Of a stretch of DNA of 64,000 nt, positions 54,353 through 62,589 are shown in pieces. The position numbers and the translations under genes are program-made. This DNA is from Olleya aquimaris. Lineage in GTDB: Bacteria > Bacteroidota > Bacteroidia > Flavobacteriales > Flavobacteriaceae. Position 1 is the first letter of the stretch. Each line of letters opens with the position of its first letter. The notes below the pieces were generated by a model that was not told the DNA's origin, did no database searches, and saw only the letters and a list, made by a program, of their open reading frames with translations. The DNA lies in the NCBI RefSeq assembly GCF_003259525.1, contig NZ_QLLO01000001.1, positions 310,001 through 374,000 on the forward strand, in the 5' to 3' direction.

Positions 54353-54746
54353 TAGCGAAAAGAATTGAGTAACATAAAGTCATATAAAGAACTAATAGTT
54401 TGGCAAAAATCAATGCAATTAGTAACTATAGTTTATGATGTAACAAAAACTTTTCCTGATGAAGAACAGTTTGGATTAATTAGTCAAATGCGAAGATGTT
54501 CTGTTTCAATTCCTTCAAATATAGCAGAAGGTTGGGGAAGATTATCAAGAAAAAATTATATTCAATTTTTGAGAATAGCAAGAGGTTCTTTATTTGAATT
54601 GGAGACACAAATATTAATTACAAAAGAATTAAAGTACATAAACGAAAGTGAAACAGTAGAGGGCTTAATAATAGAGATTAGTAAAATGCTAAACTCTTTA
54701 ATAAGTAAAATAGAAGAAAAAACGTAAAACTCTTCACTTTTCGCTA
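54353..54746. mobile_element. Putative S23 insertion element between sdhA and sdhB
   Basis: TAGCGAAAAG (54353-54362) and CTTTTCGCTA (54737-54746) are perfect 10-bp inverted repeats enclosing a four-helix-bundle gene. GAGT/ACTC just inside extends the match with mismatches. The ends lie 18 nt after the sdhA stop and 19 nt before the sdhB start. Mobility is inferred from this layout. Confidence 0.6.
54365..54727 (+). CDS. Four-helix-bundle protein (S23/IVS type)
   Basis: A 120-aa S23-family protein: SYKELIVWQKSMQLVTIVYD, then SVSIPSNIAEGWGRLSRKN and FLRIARGSLFELETQILI. It is clearly diverged from the copy in the suf operon outside the SNIAEG core, so the two do not look like a recent duplication. 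The start is a TTG at 54365, immediately inside the left inverted repeat; no ATG is available before the conserved region. Same direction as the sdh genes. Confidence 0.92.
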   Translation: MSNIKSYKELIVWQKSMQLVTIVYDVTKTFPDEEQFGLISQMRRCSVSIPSNIAEGWGRLSRKNYIQFLRIARGSLFELETQILITKELKYINESETVEGLIIEISKMLNSLISKIEEKT

Positions 54747-54765
54747 ATTTCTAAAAACTAGATTT

Positions 54766-55512
54766 ATGAATTTAACGTTAAAAATATGGCGTCAAAAAGA
54801 CGCTAACGATAAAGGGAAAATGGTTGATTATAAAATCAACGATGTGTCACCAGATATGTCTTTTCTTGAAATGTTAGACGTCTTAAATAACGAATTAATA
54901 GAAAAAGGAGAAGAGCCAGTAGCATTTGATCATGATTGTCGTGAAGGTATTTGTGGATCTTGTTCTTTATACATAAATGGAGAAGCACATGGGCCAGATA
55001 GAGGTGTAACCACTTGTCAATTACATATGCGTATGTTTAAAGATGGTGATACTATTTTTATAGAACCATTTCGTGCTAAAGCATTTCCAGTTATCAAAGA
55101 TTTAGTAGTAGACAGAACTGCGTTTGACCGCATTCAACATGCTGGAGGATTTATTTCTGTAAACACTTCTGGTAATACAATTGATGCTAACGCAATTCCA
55201 ATTAACAAAGAAGATGCAGACGATGCGTTTTCTGCTGCAACGTGTATTGGTTGTGGTGCTTGTGTTGCAACCTGTAAAAACTCTTCTGCAATGTTATTTG
55301 TAGGAGCTAAAGTATCTCAATTTGCATTATTACCACAAGGTCAAGTAGAAGCGACTGAGCGTGTTTTAAATATGGTTAACCAAATGGATGCTGAAGGTTT
55401 TGGAAATTGTACCAATACTGGAGCTTGTGAAGTGGAATGCCCTAAAGGCATCTCTTTAGAAAATATTGCACGTATGAATCGCGAATATTTAGCAGCGAGT
55501 TTAAAAGGTTAA
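54766..55512 (+). CDS. sdhB: Succinate dehydrogenase iron-sulfur subunit
   Basis: A 248-aa electron-transfer subunit. [2Fe-2S] ligands C58, C63, C66 and C84 (CREGICGSC and TTCQLH); second cluster C160, C163, C166 and C170 ([11 protein letters not shown]); third-cluster ligands C215, C221 and C225 ([11 protein letters not shown]). Carries electrons from SdhA to the membrane anchor. Its clusters depend on the suf genes in this same window. Ends the operon before a hairpin terminator. Confidence 0.97.
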   Translation: MNLTLKIWRQKDANDKGKMVDYKINDVSPDMSFLEMLDVLNNELIEKGEEPVAFDHDCREGICGSCSLYINGEAHGPDRGVTTCQLHMRMFKDGDTIFIEPFRAKAFPVIKDLVVDRTAFDRIQHAGGFISVNTSGNTIDANAIPINKEDADDAFSAATCIGCGACVATCKNSSAMLFVGAKVSQFALLPQGQVEATERVLNMVNQMDAEGFGNCTNTGACEVECPKGISLENIARMNREYLAASLKG

Positions 55513-55540
55513 ACATACTTTTAAAATAATTTATATCATT

Positions 55541-55568
55541 AAAAACCTAAGCTAACGCTTGGGTTTTT
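55541..55568. terminator. Terminator between sdhB and the haloperoxidase gene
   Basis: AACCTAAGC and GCTTGGGTT pair (one G-T) around TAAC, with A and T runs. Bidirectional; it touches the end of the minus-strand gene. Confidence 0.75.
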
Positions 55569-56904
55569 ATTTGCTTAAAAACGAAATATTATCATTTACA
55601 AAATGCCCAATTTTTTTACCTTGTTCTAGACCAAATTCTACAGCAGACATATAATGGATTCCGCCATAAAACCTGCTAATTGCTGCTTCTTGAGCAGCGT
55701 TTCTAAACGATGTAAATTGTCTTACTCCTAAACCATATGGTAGTTCAGTAGTGTCATCAAATGCAAAATGATCTCCGAAAATAGTAGTTAAAACTTCTGA
55801 AGCTGCACCAGAAACTACTGAATGTCCACTAGTGTATTCTGGAAATGGAGGTGTTTGTAATAAAGGTAACCAAGTATTATCAATATGATTATTGATTAAG
55901 GTTTCTGGTCTCACCAAATTACTTCTATATTTTTCATCCCAACAACTAATAAAAGCATCATTAATTGCTATGGATGTTTTGGTATAAGCATAGATTGTAC
56001 TTTCAAAATCTTTTTTAGCGTCTTGACAAGCTATTTTACAAATGCCAATCCAATGTGCTCCAGGAGTAATCTTTTTCTCTGCAAACATAAAGTGTCCTTT
56101 GTTTACAGATACATAGGGATTACAATCCCAAAACTTAGCAATGTTTAGCTTCTCTGAATCGTTACCTTCTTCTCTAATTAGATTTCCTATGGCGTAAACT
56201 TCCATGAGCTCTTTGTAAAACTCACTACTCTTGTCTAAAGAAGGTGTTGGTGGTGCTTTAGGCTTAAATTGGTTGGTCGAATCTAAGATTAGTGGTCTTA
56301 TTTTATTCCAGTGTGGTTCTATACCAGCCATAAACGCTGGAGGAGTTGGCACCCATTTAAAAGGATCGTCAGTTAAAATATTATGGACTGGCATATTTCG
56401 GGTTTCAATATACTTATCCTTATGCATCCAGTTTTTAACATGATTTGCAACTTGCTCTCCAAACAGTTTGGCGTCATTAAATTCTTTTAAATTAGTTTTT
56501 GACCAATGGTTGTATAAGCTGTCTGTGTAAACAAGAAGTTTTTCTCTAGAAAATACCAATTCCTTACTTACTTCCATGTAAGCAATAAGGGCTGCTAATG
56601 GTGTGTTGGTGTTTTTTTTGAGTGTAATGTCTGGAAGCTGCTCAAAATCATTTAATTGATTAGTTAATGAGTTGTAGGTCTGGTTATTATAACTAATCAC
56701 TTCATAAGCAGCTATGTTAGGATATACATAAATTCTACTAGCAACAGGTGGCGAAAACACATCATGAATCATGACTTTTGTTAATTGATCAACCGTTTCA
56801 TGAAATTGTTGAGGTGTTATTGTTATAGGCGTATTTTTTTCTTGACAAGAAAAAAATACAAAAACTATTAAAATAGAAAGGGTATGTTTAACCTTAAAAA
56901 TCAT
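55567..56904 (-). CDS. Vanadium-dependent haloperoxidase/PAP2-type lipoprotein
   Basis: A 445-aa lipoprotein (lipobox FFSC followed by QEKN) of the vanadium haloperoxidase branch of the PAP2 superfamily: WDEKYRSNLVRPETL (Lys/Arg), YTSGHSVVSGAASEV (SGH with catalytic His) and ISRFYGGIHYMSAVEFG (Arg and second His). Whether it halogenates or acts as a phosphatase cannot be decided from sequence. Encoded 6 nt after the VCBS/ASPIC gene, a frequent partner. Confidence 0.9.
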   Translation of the reverse strand: MIFKVKHTLSILIVFVFFSCQEKNTPITITPQQFHETVDQLTKVMIHDVFSPPVASRIYVYPNIAAYEVISYNNQTYNSLTNQLNDFEQLPDITLKKNTNTPLAALIAYMEVSKELVFSREKLLVYTDSLYNHWSKTNLKEFNDAKLFGEQVANHVKNWMHKDKYIETRNMPVHNILTDDPFKWVPTPPAFMAGIEPHWNKIRPLILDSTNQFKPKAPPTPSLDKSSEFYKELMEVYAIGNLIREEGNDSEKLNIAKFWDCNPYVSVNKGHFMFAEKKITPGAHWIGICKIACQDAKKDFESTIYAYTKTSIAINDAFISCWDEKYRSNLVRPETLINNHIDNTWLPLLQTPPFPEYTSGHSVVSGAASEVLTTIFGDHFAFDDTTELPYGLGVRQFTSFRNAAQEAAISRFYGGIHYMSAVEFGLEQGKKIGHFVNDNISFLSK

Positions 56905-56910
56905 AATACG

Positions 56911-59900
56911 TTAATTTGAGGTGTAAGTTTTAAGCTCTTCATTATTGGTTATTACAACAAAAATATCTTTGTTCTTCATTTTTATAAGCCCAGTTTGTTT
57001 GACTTGCCCATTAAAAGGCTCTATGCCATAATTTGAAAGCTGTTCAAAGTCTTCATTTGTTTTCAAAAAGACACCTTTTAATGCTAAATAGGCACCATGA
57101 TAAGTACCAACTTTGTTAGAATTACCACTAACTACCAATCCTTTTTCGTTATTGATTGTAACTTCATCAAACGAGTTGATTGGTGCCAATTGTAATTGGT
57201 CTTTAAACGCGATAAATGTGTTAAATGTTCCGTTATTATTTTCAAGATAGCCAGAAGTTAATGTTTGTACCTCGTTGATAGTCGCCTTTTTTAGCGCTTG
57301 AGGTGTTAAGACTTCTTCAATAGGTCTAAGCGAAAAATCTTTATAATCCACAAAGCGTTTACTAATTATGTTCATTTGTGAGGCTAACTCGTCTTTAGAG
57401 TTAACTGGATAAAAGTTGTCACCTATTTTATAAGCCAAAATAGTTTCTAAAGTCCCATTGCTATCAAAATCTAAATTATACATTCGTAAAGGTATTTCAG
57501 TTGAAACATTATTAAACCTGGTGTTTTCTCCCCAGTTTCCTAACAGGATATCTTCGTCGCCATCTGCATCAATATCATAAGTTGTAATGGTTTGCCAAAG
57601 TCCATTTAAATGTTCAGGTATTTCTATTGGGTTTAAACTCCCTGTATTATTGATATATATTTTAGGAGAATCCCACTCTGAAGACACTAATAAGTCTTTA
57701 ACTCCATCATTATTAATATCTCTCCAAGTTGCAGAAGACACCTTAATATTTAAGCTAAACGTTTGGTCTTTAGTAAAATTACCTTGACCATCATTGACCA
57801 AAATGTAAGAGGTTGGATTTAACCCAAAATGATCTGGATTAGATAAATTACCGACAAATAAATCTTGGTCTCCATCTTGATCATAATCATAAGCCACCAC
57901 ACTTGAGGTGTTATTTAAATTATCTGGAATTTTGCTGGTGGATTTTTCAAAGGTGTTATTGTTATTAATATACAAACGGTCGTTTTCAAACGCTTTTCTT
58001 CTAATAAGTTCTATTCCAGAACCAACATAAAGGTCTAAATCCTTGTCACCATCTGCATCAAAAAATGTAGCTACATTGTCTTCAAATAGCAAGTCTTTTT
58101 TGATATCGGCAACTTCTTTTTCATTAAATGACATACCATTATTCATAAATAACTTTGCTTCTTTACCAGAAGTGTTGCCAATAAAAATGTCTTCAAACCC
58201 ATTATTGTCAATATCAGCAATTGCTACTGCTGGACCTTGAATAGAAACTCTGTATGGTATTAATCGTTCATGGAAAAAATCGTCGTAGGTATCTTCAATA
58301 TGTGTGTAATCTATTAAAGTTTCTTTTTTGAAGATCGTATTCGCTTTTAAATTAGGATAGGAATAAGGTGTTGCAGAATCTTGATAATCGATTTTAAGAT
58401 TTTTGTTAATGTCAACTGTAGTAATTTTTTGCAACTTATTATTAGGCCAAATAATATGTAATGAATCCACAGAATTATCAGCTAATCCAAAATATAGTTT
58501 TCCGTCTCCAGCAGATAAAAATCCTCTTGATTTATACAGTTGTTTAAACTGTGAAGTGCCATTAGAATATAATATTGCTTTAGTCCCTAAGCCTTCTTTA
58601 TTATTGCCTTTATAATTAAATGTAAGGGTTAAATAGTTTTTACTTTTGTTAGTTTTATTCTTGAAAATTTCGGCTTTCCCGTTAAGATTATTGGTGACAA
58701 TATCTAAGTCGCCATCTAAATCTAAATCTATATAAATACCTCCATTAGAAAACGATGGAGTATCTGCTATCCATTGTCCAGTTTTATCTTCAAACTTACT
58801 GTTGTTTCCTTTAAAAATCCTGTTGGAAGATTCGCCAGTAGGCATTTTATCAATAGATTTATATAACCATTTTAAACCTTCATGACTACCGTATTTTTTA
58901 AATGTACTTGACACATATTTTCTAAAATCTAAATCATTTGGTCGTCTTATTATACCATTGCAAATAAATAAATCTTGATAGCCATCATTGTCGAAATCTG
59001 CAAAAAGCGGTCCCCAACTCCAATCAGTATCTTCAATATTATTAAAAGAAGCTGTTTCAGTAAAATAGTCTCCTTTATTATTTATTTGAAGCATATTTCT
59101 GGAAATTTGATCTCTGTAACCAAGCTTTTTTAACTGTTTTTGCATGTTATACATAGCATCATCACCTTCAGTCTGTTTAATGACTTTTTCTTGATCTGGA
59201 AGCATATCTAAAGTTATCAAGTCTACAAAACCATCTCCATTGATATCTGCAGCATCACTTCCCATAGAAAATCGACTAATGGTAGAAAACGCATCCGATA
59301 GACTTTCTGTAAATGTACCATCTTGATTATTTAGGTAGTAATAGTCATCTTCATGAAAATCGTTACATACATAAATATCATCCCAACCATCATTATTGAA
59401 ATCTGCTATAGAGGCACTTAACCCGTAACCATTAGGTCCACCAAAAATATTAGCCTCTTCACTTACATCAACAAACTTACCGTTATCATTTTTTAATAGT
59501 ACATCGCCAACTAAATCTGCTCTGTTATGTCTTTGTGAAGCAGGACCATAGGACAAATTGGTGTGTACTGCATGATTGACGATGTAGACATCTAAATCGT
59601 CATCTTTATCATAATCAAAAAAGTAAGATTGTGTAGAATAACCTGAGAAATCTAATCCATATTCTTTAGCTTTTTCGGTAAATGTGCCATCACCATTATT
59701 TATAAAAAGTTCGTTATTACCTTTAAAATCAAGTATCCCAGAAACAGAACATAAATAAATATCTAATAATCCATCATTGTTAATATCAACCATGGTGGCA
59801 CCAGTATTCCAGTCTGAATTAGAATTTACATTCGCACTTTTTGTGATGTCTTCAAACTTAAGATTACCTTTGTTAAGGTATAATTTATTGTCACCTTGGT

Positions 59901-60165
59901 TAGACACAAAATATAAATCGCTTAAACCATCGTTATTGATGTCTCCTGCACAAAGACCGCTACCATTATAAAAGTATATGTAATTAATGATACTATGGTT
60001 TTCATCTTCTTTTAAAAGATTGGAGAAATCAATACCAGTTTCTTCTGGAGTGAGTTGTTCTAGAAGATAGTTTTTTGGTGTTTTATTTTCTGTAGTTAGT
60101 TCATTACAGCTAAAAACTAAAAGGGATAGTAAAAATAGTTTTACAAATCTATTTTTAATTAACAT
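56911..60165 (-). CDS. VCBS/FG-GAP repeat and ASPIC/UnbV lipoprotein
   Basis: A 1084-aa lipoprotein (lipobox VFSC). Many FG-GAP/VCBS calcium-binding units of the form DINNDGLSDLYF, DYDKDDDLDVY, DFDNDGYQDLF and DADGDKDLDLY build two propellers, with an ASPIC/UnbV domain between (about 510-595; LTLTFNYKGNNKEGLGTKAI and following to NLKI). CRTAC-like layout. Probably a surface protein; partner gene encodes the haloperoxidase-like enzyme. Confidence 0.92.
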   Translation of the reverse strand: MLIKNRFVKLFLLSLLVFSCNELTTENKTPKNYLLEQLTPEETGIDFSNLLKEDENHSIINYIYFYNGSGLCAGDINNDGLSDLYFVSNQGDNKLYLNKGNLKFEDITKSANVNSNSDWNTGATMVDINNDGLLDIYLCSVSGILDFKGNNELFINNGDGTFTEKAKEYGLDFSGYSTQSYFFDYDKDDDLDVYIVNHAVHTNLSYGPASQRHNRADLVGDVLLKNDNGKFVDVSEEANIFGGPNGYGLSASIADFNNDGWDDIYVCNDFHEDDYYYLNNQDGTFTESLSDAFSTISRFSMGSDAADINGDGFVDLITLDMLPDQEKVIKQTEGDDAMYNMQKQLKKLGYRDQISRNMLQINNKGDYFTETASFNNIEDTDWSWGPLFADFDNDGYQDLFICNGIIRRPNDLDFRKYVSSTFKKYGSHEGLKWLYKSIDKMPTGESSNRIFKGNNSKFEDKTGQWIADTPSFSNGGIYIDLDLDGDLDIVTNNLNGKAEIFKNKTNKSKNYLTLTFNYKGNNKEGLGTKAILYSNGTSQFKQLYKSRGFLSAGDGKLYFGLADNSVDSLHIIWPNNKLQKITTVDINKNLKIDYQDSATPYSYPNLKANTIFKKETLIDYTHIEDTYDDFFHERLIPYRVSIQGPAVAIADIDNNGFEDIFIGNTSGKEAKLFMNNGMSFNEKEVADIKKDLLFEDNVATFFDADGDKDLDLYVGSGIELIRRKAFENDRLYINNNNTFEKSTSKIPDNLNNTSSVVAYDYDQDGDQDLFVGNLSNPDHFGLNPTSYILVNDGQGNFTKDQTFSLNIKVSSATWRDINNDGVKDLLVSSEWDSPKIYINNTGSLNPIEIPEHLNGLWQTITTYDIDADGDEDILLGNWGENTRFNNVSTEIPLRMYNLDFDSNGTLETILAYKIGDNFYPVNSKDELASQMNIISKRFVDYKDFSLRPIEEVLTPQALKKATINEVQTLTSGYLENNNGTFNTFIAFKDQLQLAPINSFDEVTINNEKGLVVSGNSNKVGTYHGAYLALKGVFLKTNEDFEQLSNYGIEPFNGQVKQTGLIKMKNKDIFVVITNNEELKTYTSN

Positions 60166-60189
60166 TATTTTTGAGTATTATTTATTTAA

Positions 60190-60197
60190 CAAATATA
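60190..60197 (-). promoter_or_regulatory. -7 box for the VCBS/ASPIC gene
   Basis: Minus strand TATATTTG, a perfect TAnnTTTG, 25 nt before the ATG. Confidence 0.5.
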
Positions 60198-60205
60198 TAA
60201 CATTA

Positions 60206-60213
60206 TTAATTTG
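60206..60213 (+). promoter_or_regulatory. Probable -7 box for the MutS-family gene
   Basis: TTAATTTG matches 7 of 8 positions of TAnnTTTG, 8 nt before the ATG; back-to-back with the divergent VCBS promoter. Confidence 0.35.
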
Positions 60214-60221
60214 CATAATAT

Positions 60222-61991
60222 ATGACAAATACAACCAATTTTTATAAATCCAACATTGCACAGTACACTTCTGAGCTTTCTAAACGCTACAAACAGTTAA
60301 CTAGTTTAAGTATTGCTAGACTTTTAGTGTTTATAGCAACTGCGGTTGGACTGTATTTTACATTTAGTAATTGGTTGGTGTTTGGAGGTGTTTTAATAAC
60401 TGGTACTATTATATTTATTGTATTATTATCGTATTATACCAATATAAAATCTGCATATCGTTTAAAGCAAGAGTTGTTGCAGATTAATCAAGAAGAAATT
60501 AAAATAGCATCTGGAGATTTTTTTCATAAACAAGAAGGCTTACAGTTTCTAAATTCTAAACATAACTATGCTTTAGATATCGATTTGTTTGGACGCGGTA
60601 GTTTTTTTCAGTTTTTAGACAGAACAGCAACAGTAGATGGTACAATAACACTTACCAATAATTTAAAAGCTAATGATATTAAAAATATTACTACAAGGCA
60701 GGATGCCATTAAAGAATTGTCTCAAAAAACAGAATGGCGACAACAGTTTCAGGCTACTGCAAGTTTAATACAAGTGGAAACAGATGCTAAAAGCATACTT
60801 AAGTTTTTAAATTCGCATCAGTCGTTTTTACCTAAAATTTTTAAGTTTATTCCTTTAGTAATGTCTCTAATAACCCTTGTTATTGGTGTATTAGCTTTTA
60901 CTAAAGTTATCCCAATTGCTATAATAGGTTATTGGTTATTTATTGGTTTATTTATAACTGGTCGTTACCTTAAAAAAATAAATGTATTAAGTGTAAATAC
61001 AGACAAAATGCGTGATACATTTAGGCAATATTCAGCTTTATTACATGCTATTGAAACAGAAACATTTACATCTAAATTGTTATTAGAAAAACAAGCTGAA
61101 ATTAACTTAAAAGAGAAAAAAGCATCTACTATATTAAACGAATTATCTAAAGCAATGGATGCTCTGGATAACCGTAATAATTTAATTTCTGCAATCTTCG
61201 GAAACGGTTATTTTTTAACAGACATAAAGCACACGTATACTATTGAGCAATGGATTAAACAATATAAATCTACAGTAAGTCATTGGTTTGATGTGGTTAG
61301 CTTTTTTGATGCTTATAACAGTTTTGGTAATTATGCTTTTAATCACCAACAGTATGTATATCCTGATATTGTTGAAGTTAATAAAGACACTAAAGTCACT
61401 CAACTAGGACATCCATTATTAAAAACAGAAAAACGTATTGACAACGATTTTGAAATAAAAAATCAAGAGTTTTTTATTATTACAGGAGCAAATATGGCAG
61501 GAAAAAGCACCTTTTTACGCACTGTGTCCTTGCATATTGTTATGGCTAATGTTGGATTACCCGTTTGTGCAACATCGTCTATTTACAGTCCTGTAAAACT
61601 AATTACTAGCATGCGAACAAGCGATAGTTTAACAGACGATAGTAGTTATTTCTTTTCTGAATTAACACGATTAAAGTATATTGTAGATGCTATAAAAGAA
61701 GATAATTACTTTATTATTTTAGACGAAATTTTAAAAGGAACAAACAGCACAGACAAAGCAATTGGCTCCAGAAAATTTGTCGAAAAACTTGTCGCTAGTC
61801 ACGCCACAGGAATAATCGCCACTCACGATTTAAGTTTATGTGACATTGAAAGTGAATTAGAGGAAGTTAAAAACTACTATTTTGATGCGCAGATTATTGA
61901 TGACGAATTGTATTTTGATTATACTTTTAAAAAAGGCGTTTGTCAGAATATGAATGCTAGTTTCTTGTTGAAAAAGATGGAGATTGTGTAA
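60222..61991 (+). CDS. Membrane-anchored MutS-family ATPase
   Basis: A 589-aa protein with the C-terminal MutS ATPase but without the DNA-mismatch-binding domain. Two pairs of hydrophobic helices lie at about 31-71 and 207-248. The lever/clamp region precedes the ATPase (FDVVSFFDAYNSFGNYAF), which has Walker A TGANMAGKST (421-430) and the Walker B region FIILDEILKGTNSTDKAIGS. A ring-like dimer ATPase at the membrane is expected; it is not the mismatch-repair MutS. Confidence 0.9.
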   Translation: MTNTTNFYKSNIAQYTSELSKRYKQLTSLSIARLLVFIATAVGLYFTFSNWLVFGGVLITGTIIFIVLLSYYTNIKSAYRLKQELLQINQEEIKIASGDFFHKQEGLQFLNSKHNYALDIDLFGRGSFFQFLDRTATVDGTITLTNNLKANDIKNITTRQDAIKELSQKTEWRQQFQATASLIQVETDAKSILKFLNSHQSFLPKIFKFIPLVMSLITLVIGVLAFTKVIPIAIIGYWLFIGLFITGRYLKKINVLSVNTDKMRDTFRQYSALLHAIETETFTSKLLLEKQAEINLKEKKASTILNELSKAMDALDNRNNLISAIFGNGYFLTDIKHTYTIEQWIKQYKSTVSHWFDVVSFFDAYNSFGNYAFNHQQYVYPDIVEVNKDTKVTQLGHPLLKTEKRIDNDFEIKNQEFFIITGANMAGKSTFLRTVSLHIVMANVGLPVCATSSIYSPVKLITSMRTSDSLTDDSSYFFSELTRLKYIVDAIKEDNYFIILDEILKGTNSTDKAIGSRKFVEKLVASHATGIIATHDLSLCDIESELEEVKNYYFDAQIIDDELYFDYTFKKGVCQNMNASFLLKKMEIV

Positions 61992-62027
61992 TCCTTTTAA
62001 TTTAAAACTAATTTGTTTGCACTAAAT

Positions 62028-62570
62028 TTATTGATACAAAACATATCTAGGTGGCTTAAGTCCATTTAATCTTAAGTAAACAAGCATTTGTCCTCTGTGG
62101 TGGGAAATATGGTCAGCGAGCAATAGAAAAATTTGTCGTTTAGATCTCTCTAATCCTAAATAATCCAATCTATCATTCAGCTTAGTAGTGTCAAATTCTG
62201 AAATTAATTTTACCGTTTGATTAAATGTTTTGTCAATGGTTGTAATCATTTCCTTTTTAGACTTTTTATCAACTTTTAATTCTAAGTCTGTGTCCCAATC
62301 TCTTGCTTTACGACCACCTAACAAAGATTGACTGTGCCAATCCATAGCCCAAGCAATATGCATTAGATGTTCCGAAAAGCTCATGGATTCTGGAGACGCT
62401 TTAAACACATATTTGTCTTCTGGCATCTCTTGTGCAACAAGAATTAAATACGTTTTAGAATTTTCTAATCGTTCTAAGTAATCCTTTATAAAATCGTTTT
62501 CTTCAGCATCTGTTTTGGAAGAGCAAGAAGAAAAAAGAATTATCAAGGATAAGATTAGTAAGTGTTTCAT
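62028..62570 (-). CDS. DinB family lipoprotein
   Basis: A 180-aa protein with lipobox FSSC and a DinB-like four-helix bundle: FIKDYLERLENSKTYLILVAQEM, MSFSEHLMHIAWAMDWHSQSLL, TFNQTVKLISEFD, LLADHISHHRGQMLVYLRLNG. The three metal-binding histidines (in SEHLMHIAW, LADHISHHR) are present. Exported members are common in Bacteroidota; the reaction is unknown. 19 nt after the S46 peptidase gene, so probably co-transcribed. Confidence 0.88.
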   Translation of the reverse strand: MKHLLILSLIILFSSCSSKTDAEENDFIKDYLERLENSKTYLILVAQEMPEDKYVFKASPESMSFSEHLMHIAWAMDWHSQSLLGGRKARDWDTDLELKVDKKSKKEMITTIDKTFNQTVKLISEFDTTKLNDRLDYLGLERSKRQIFLLLADHISHHRGQMLVYLRLNGLKPPRYVLYQ

Positions 62571-62589
62571 TCTTTGAATTGATTATGAC

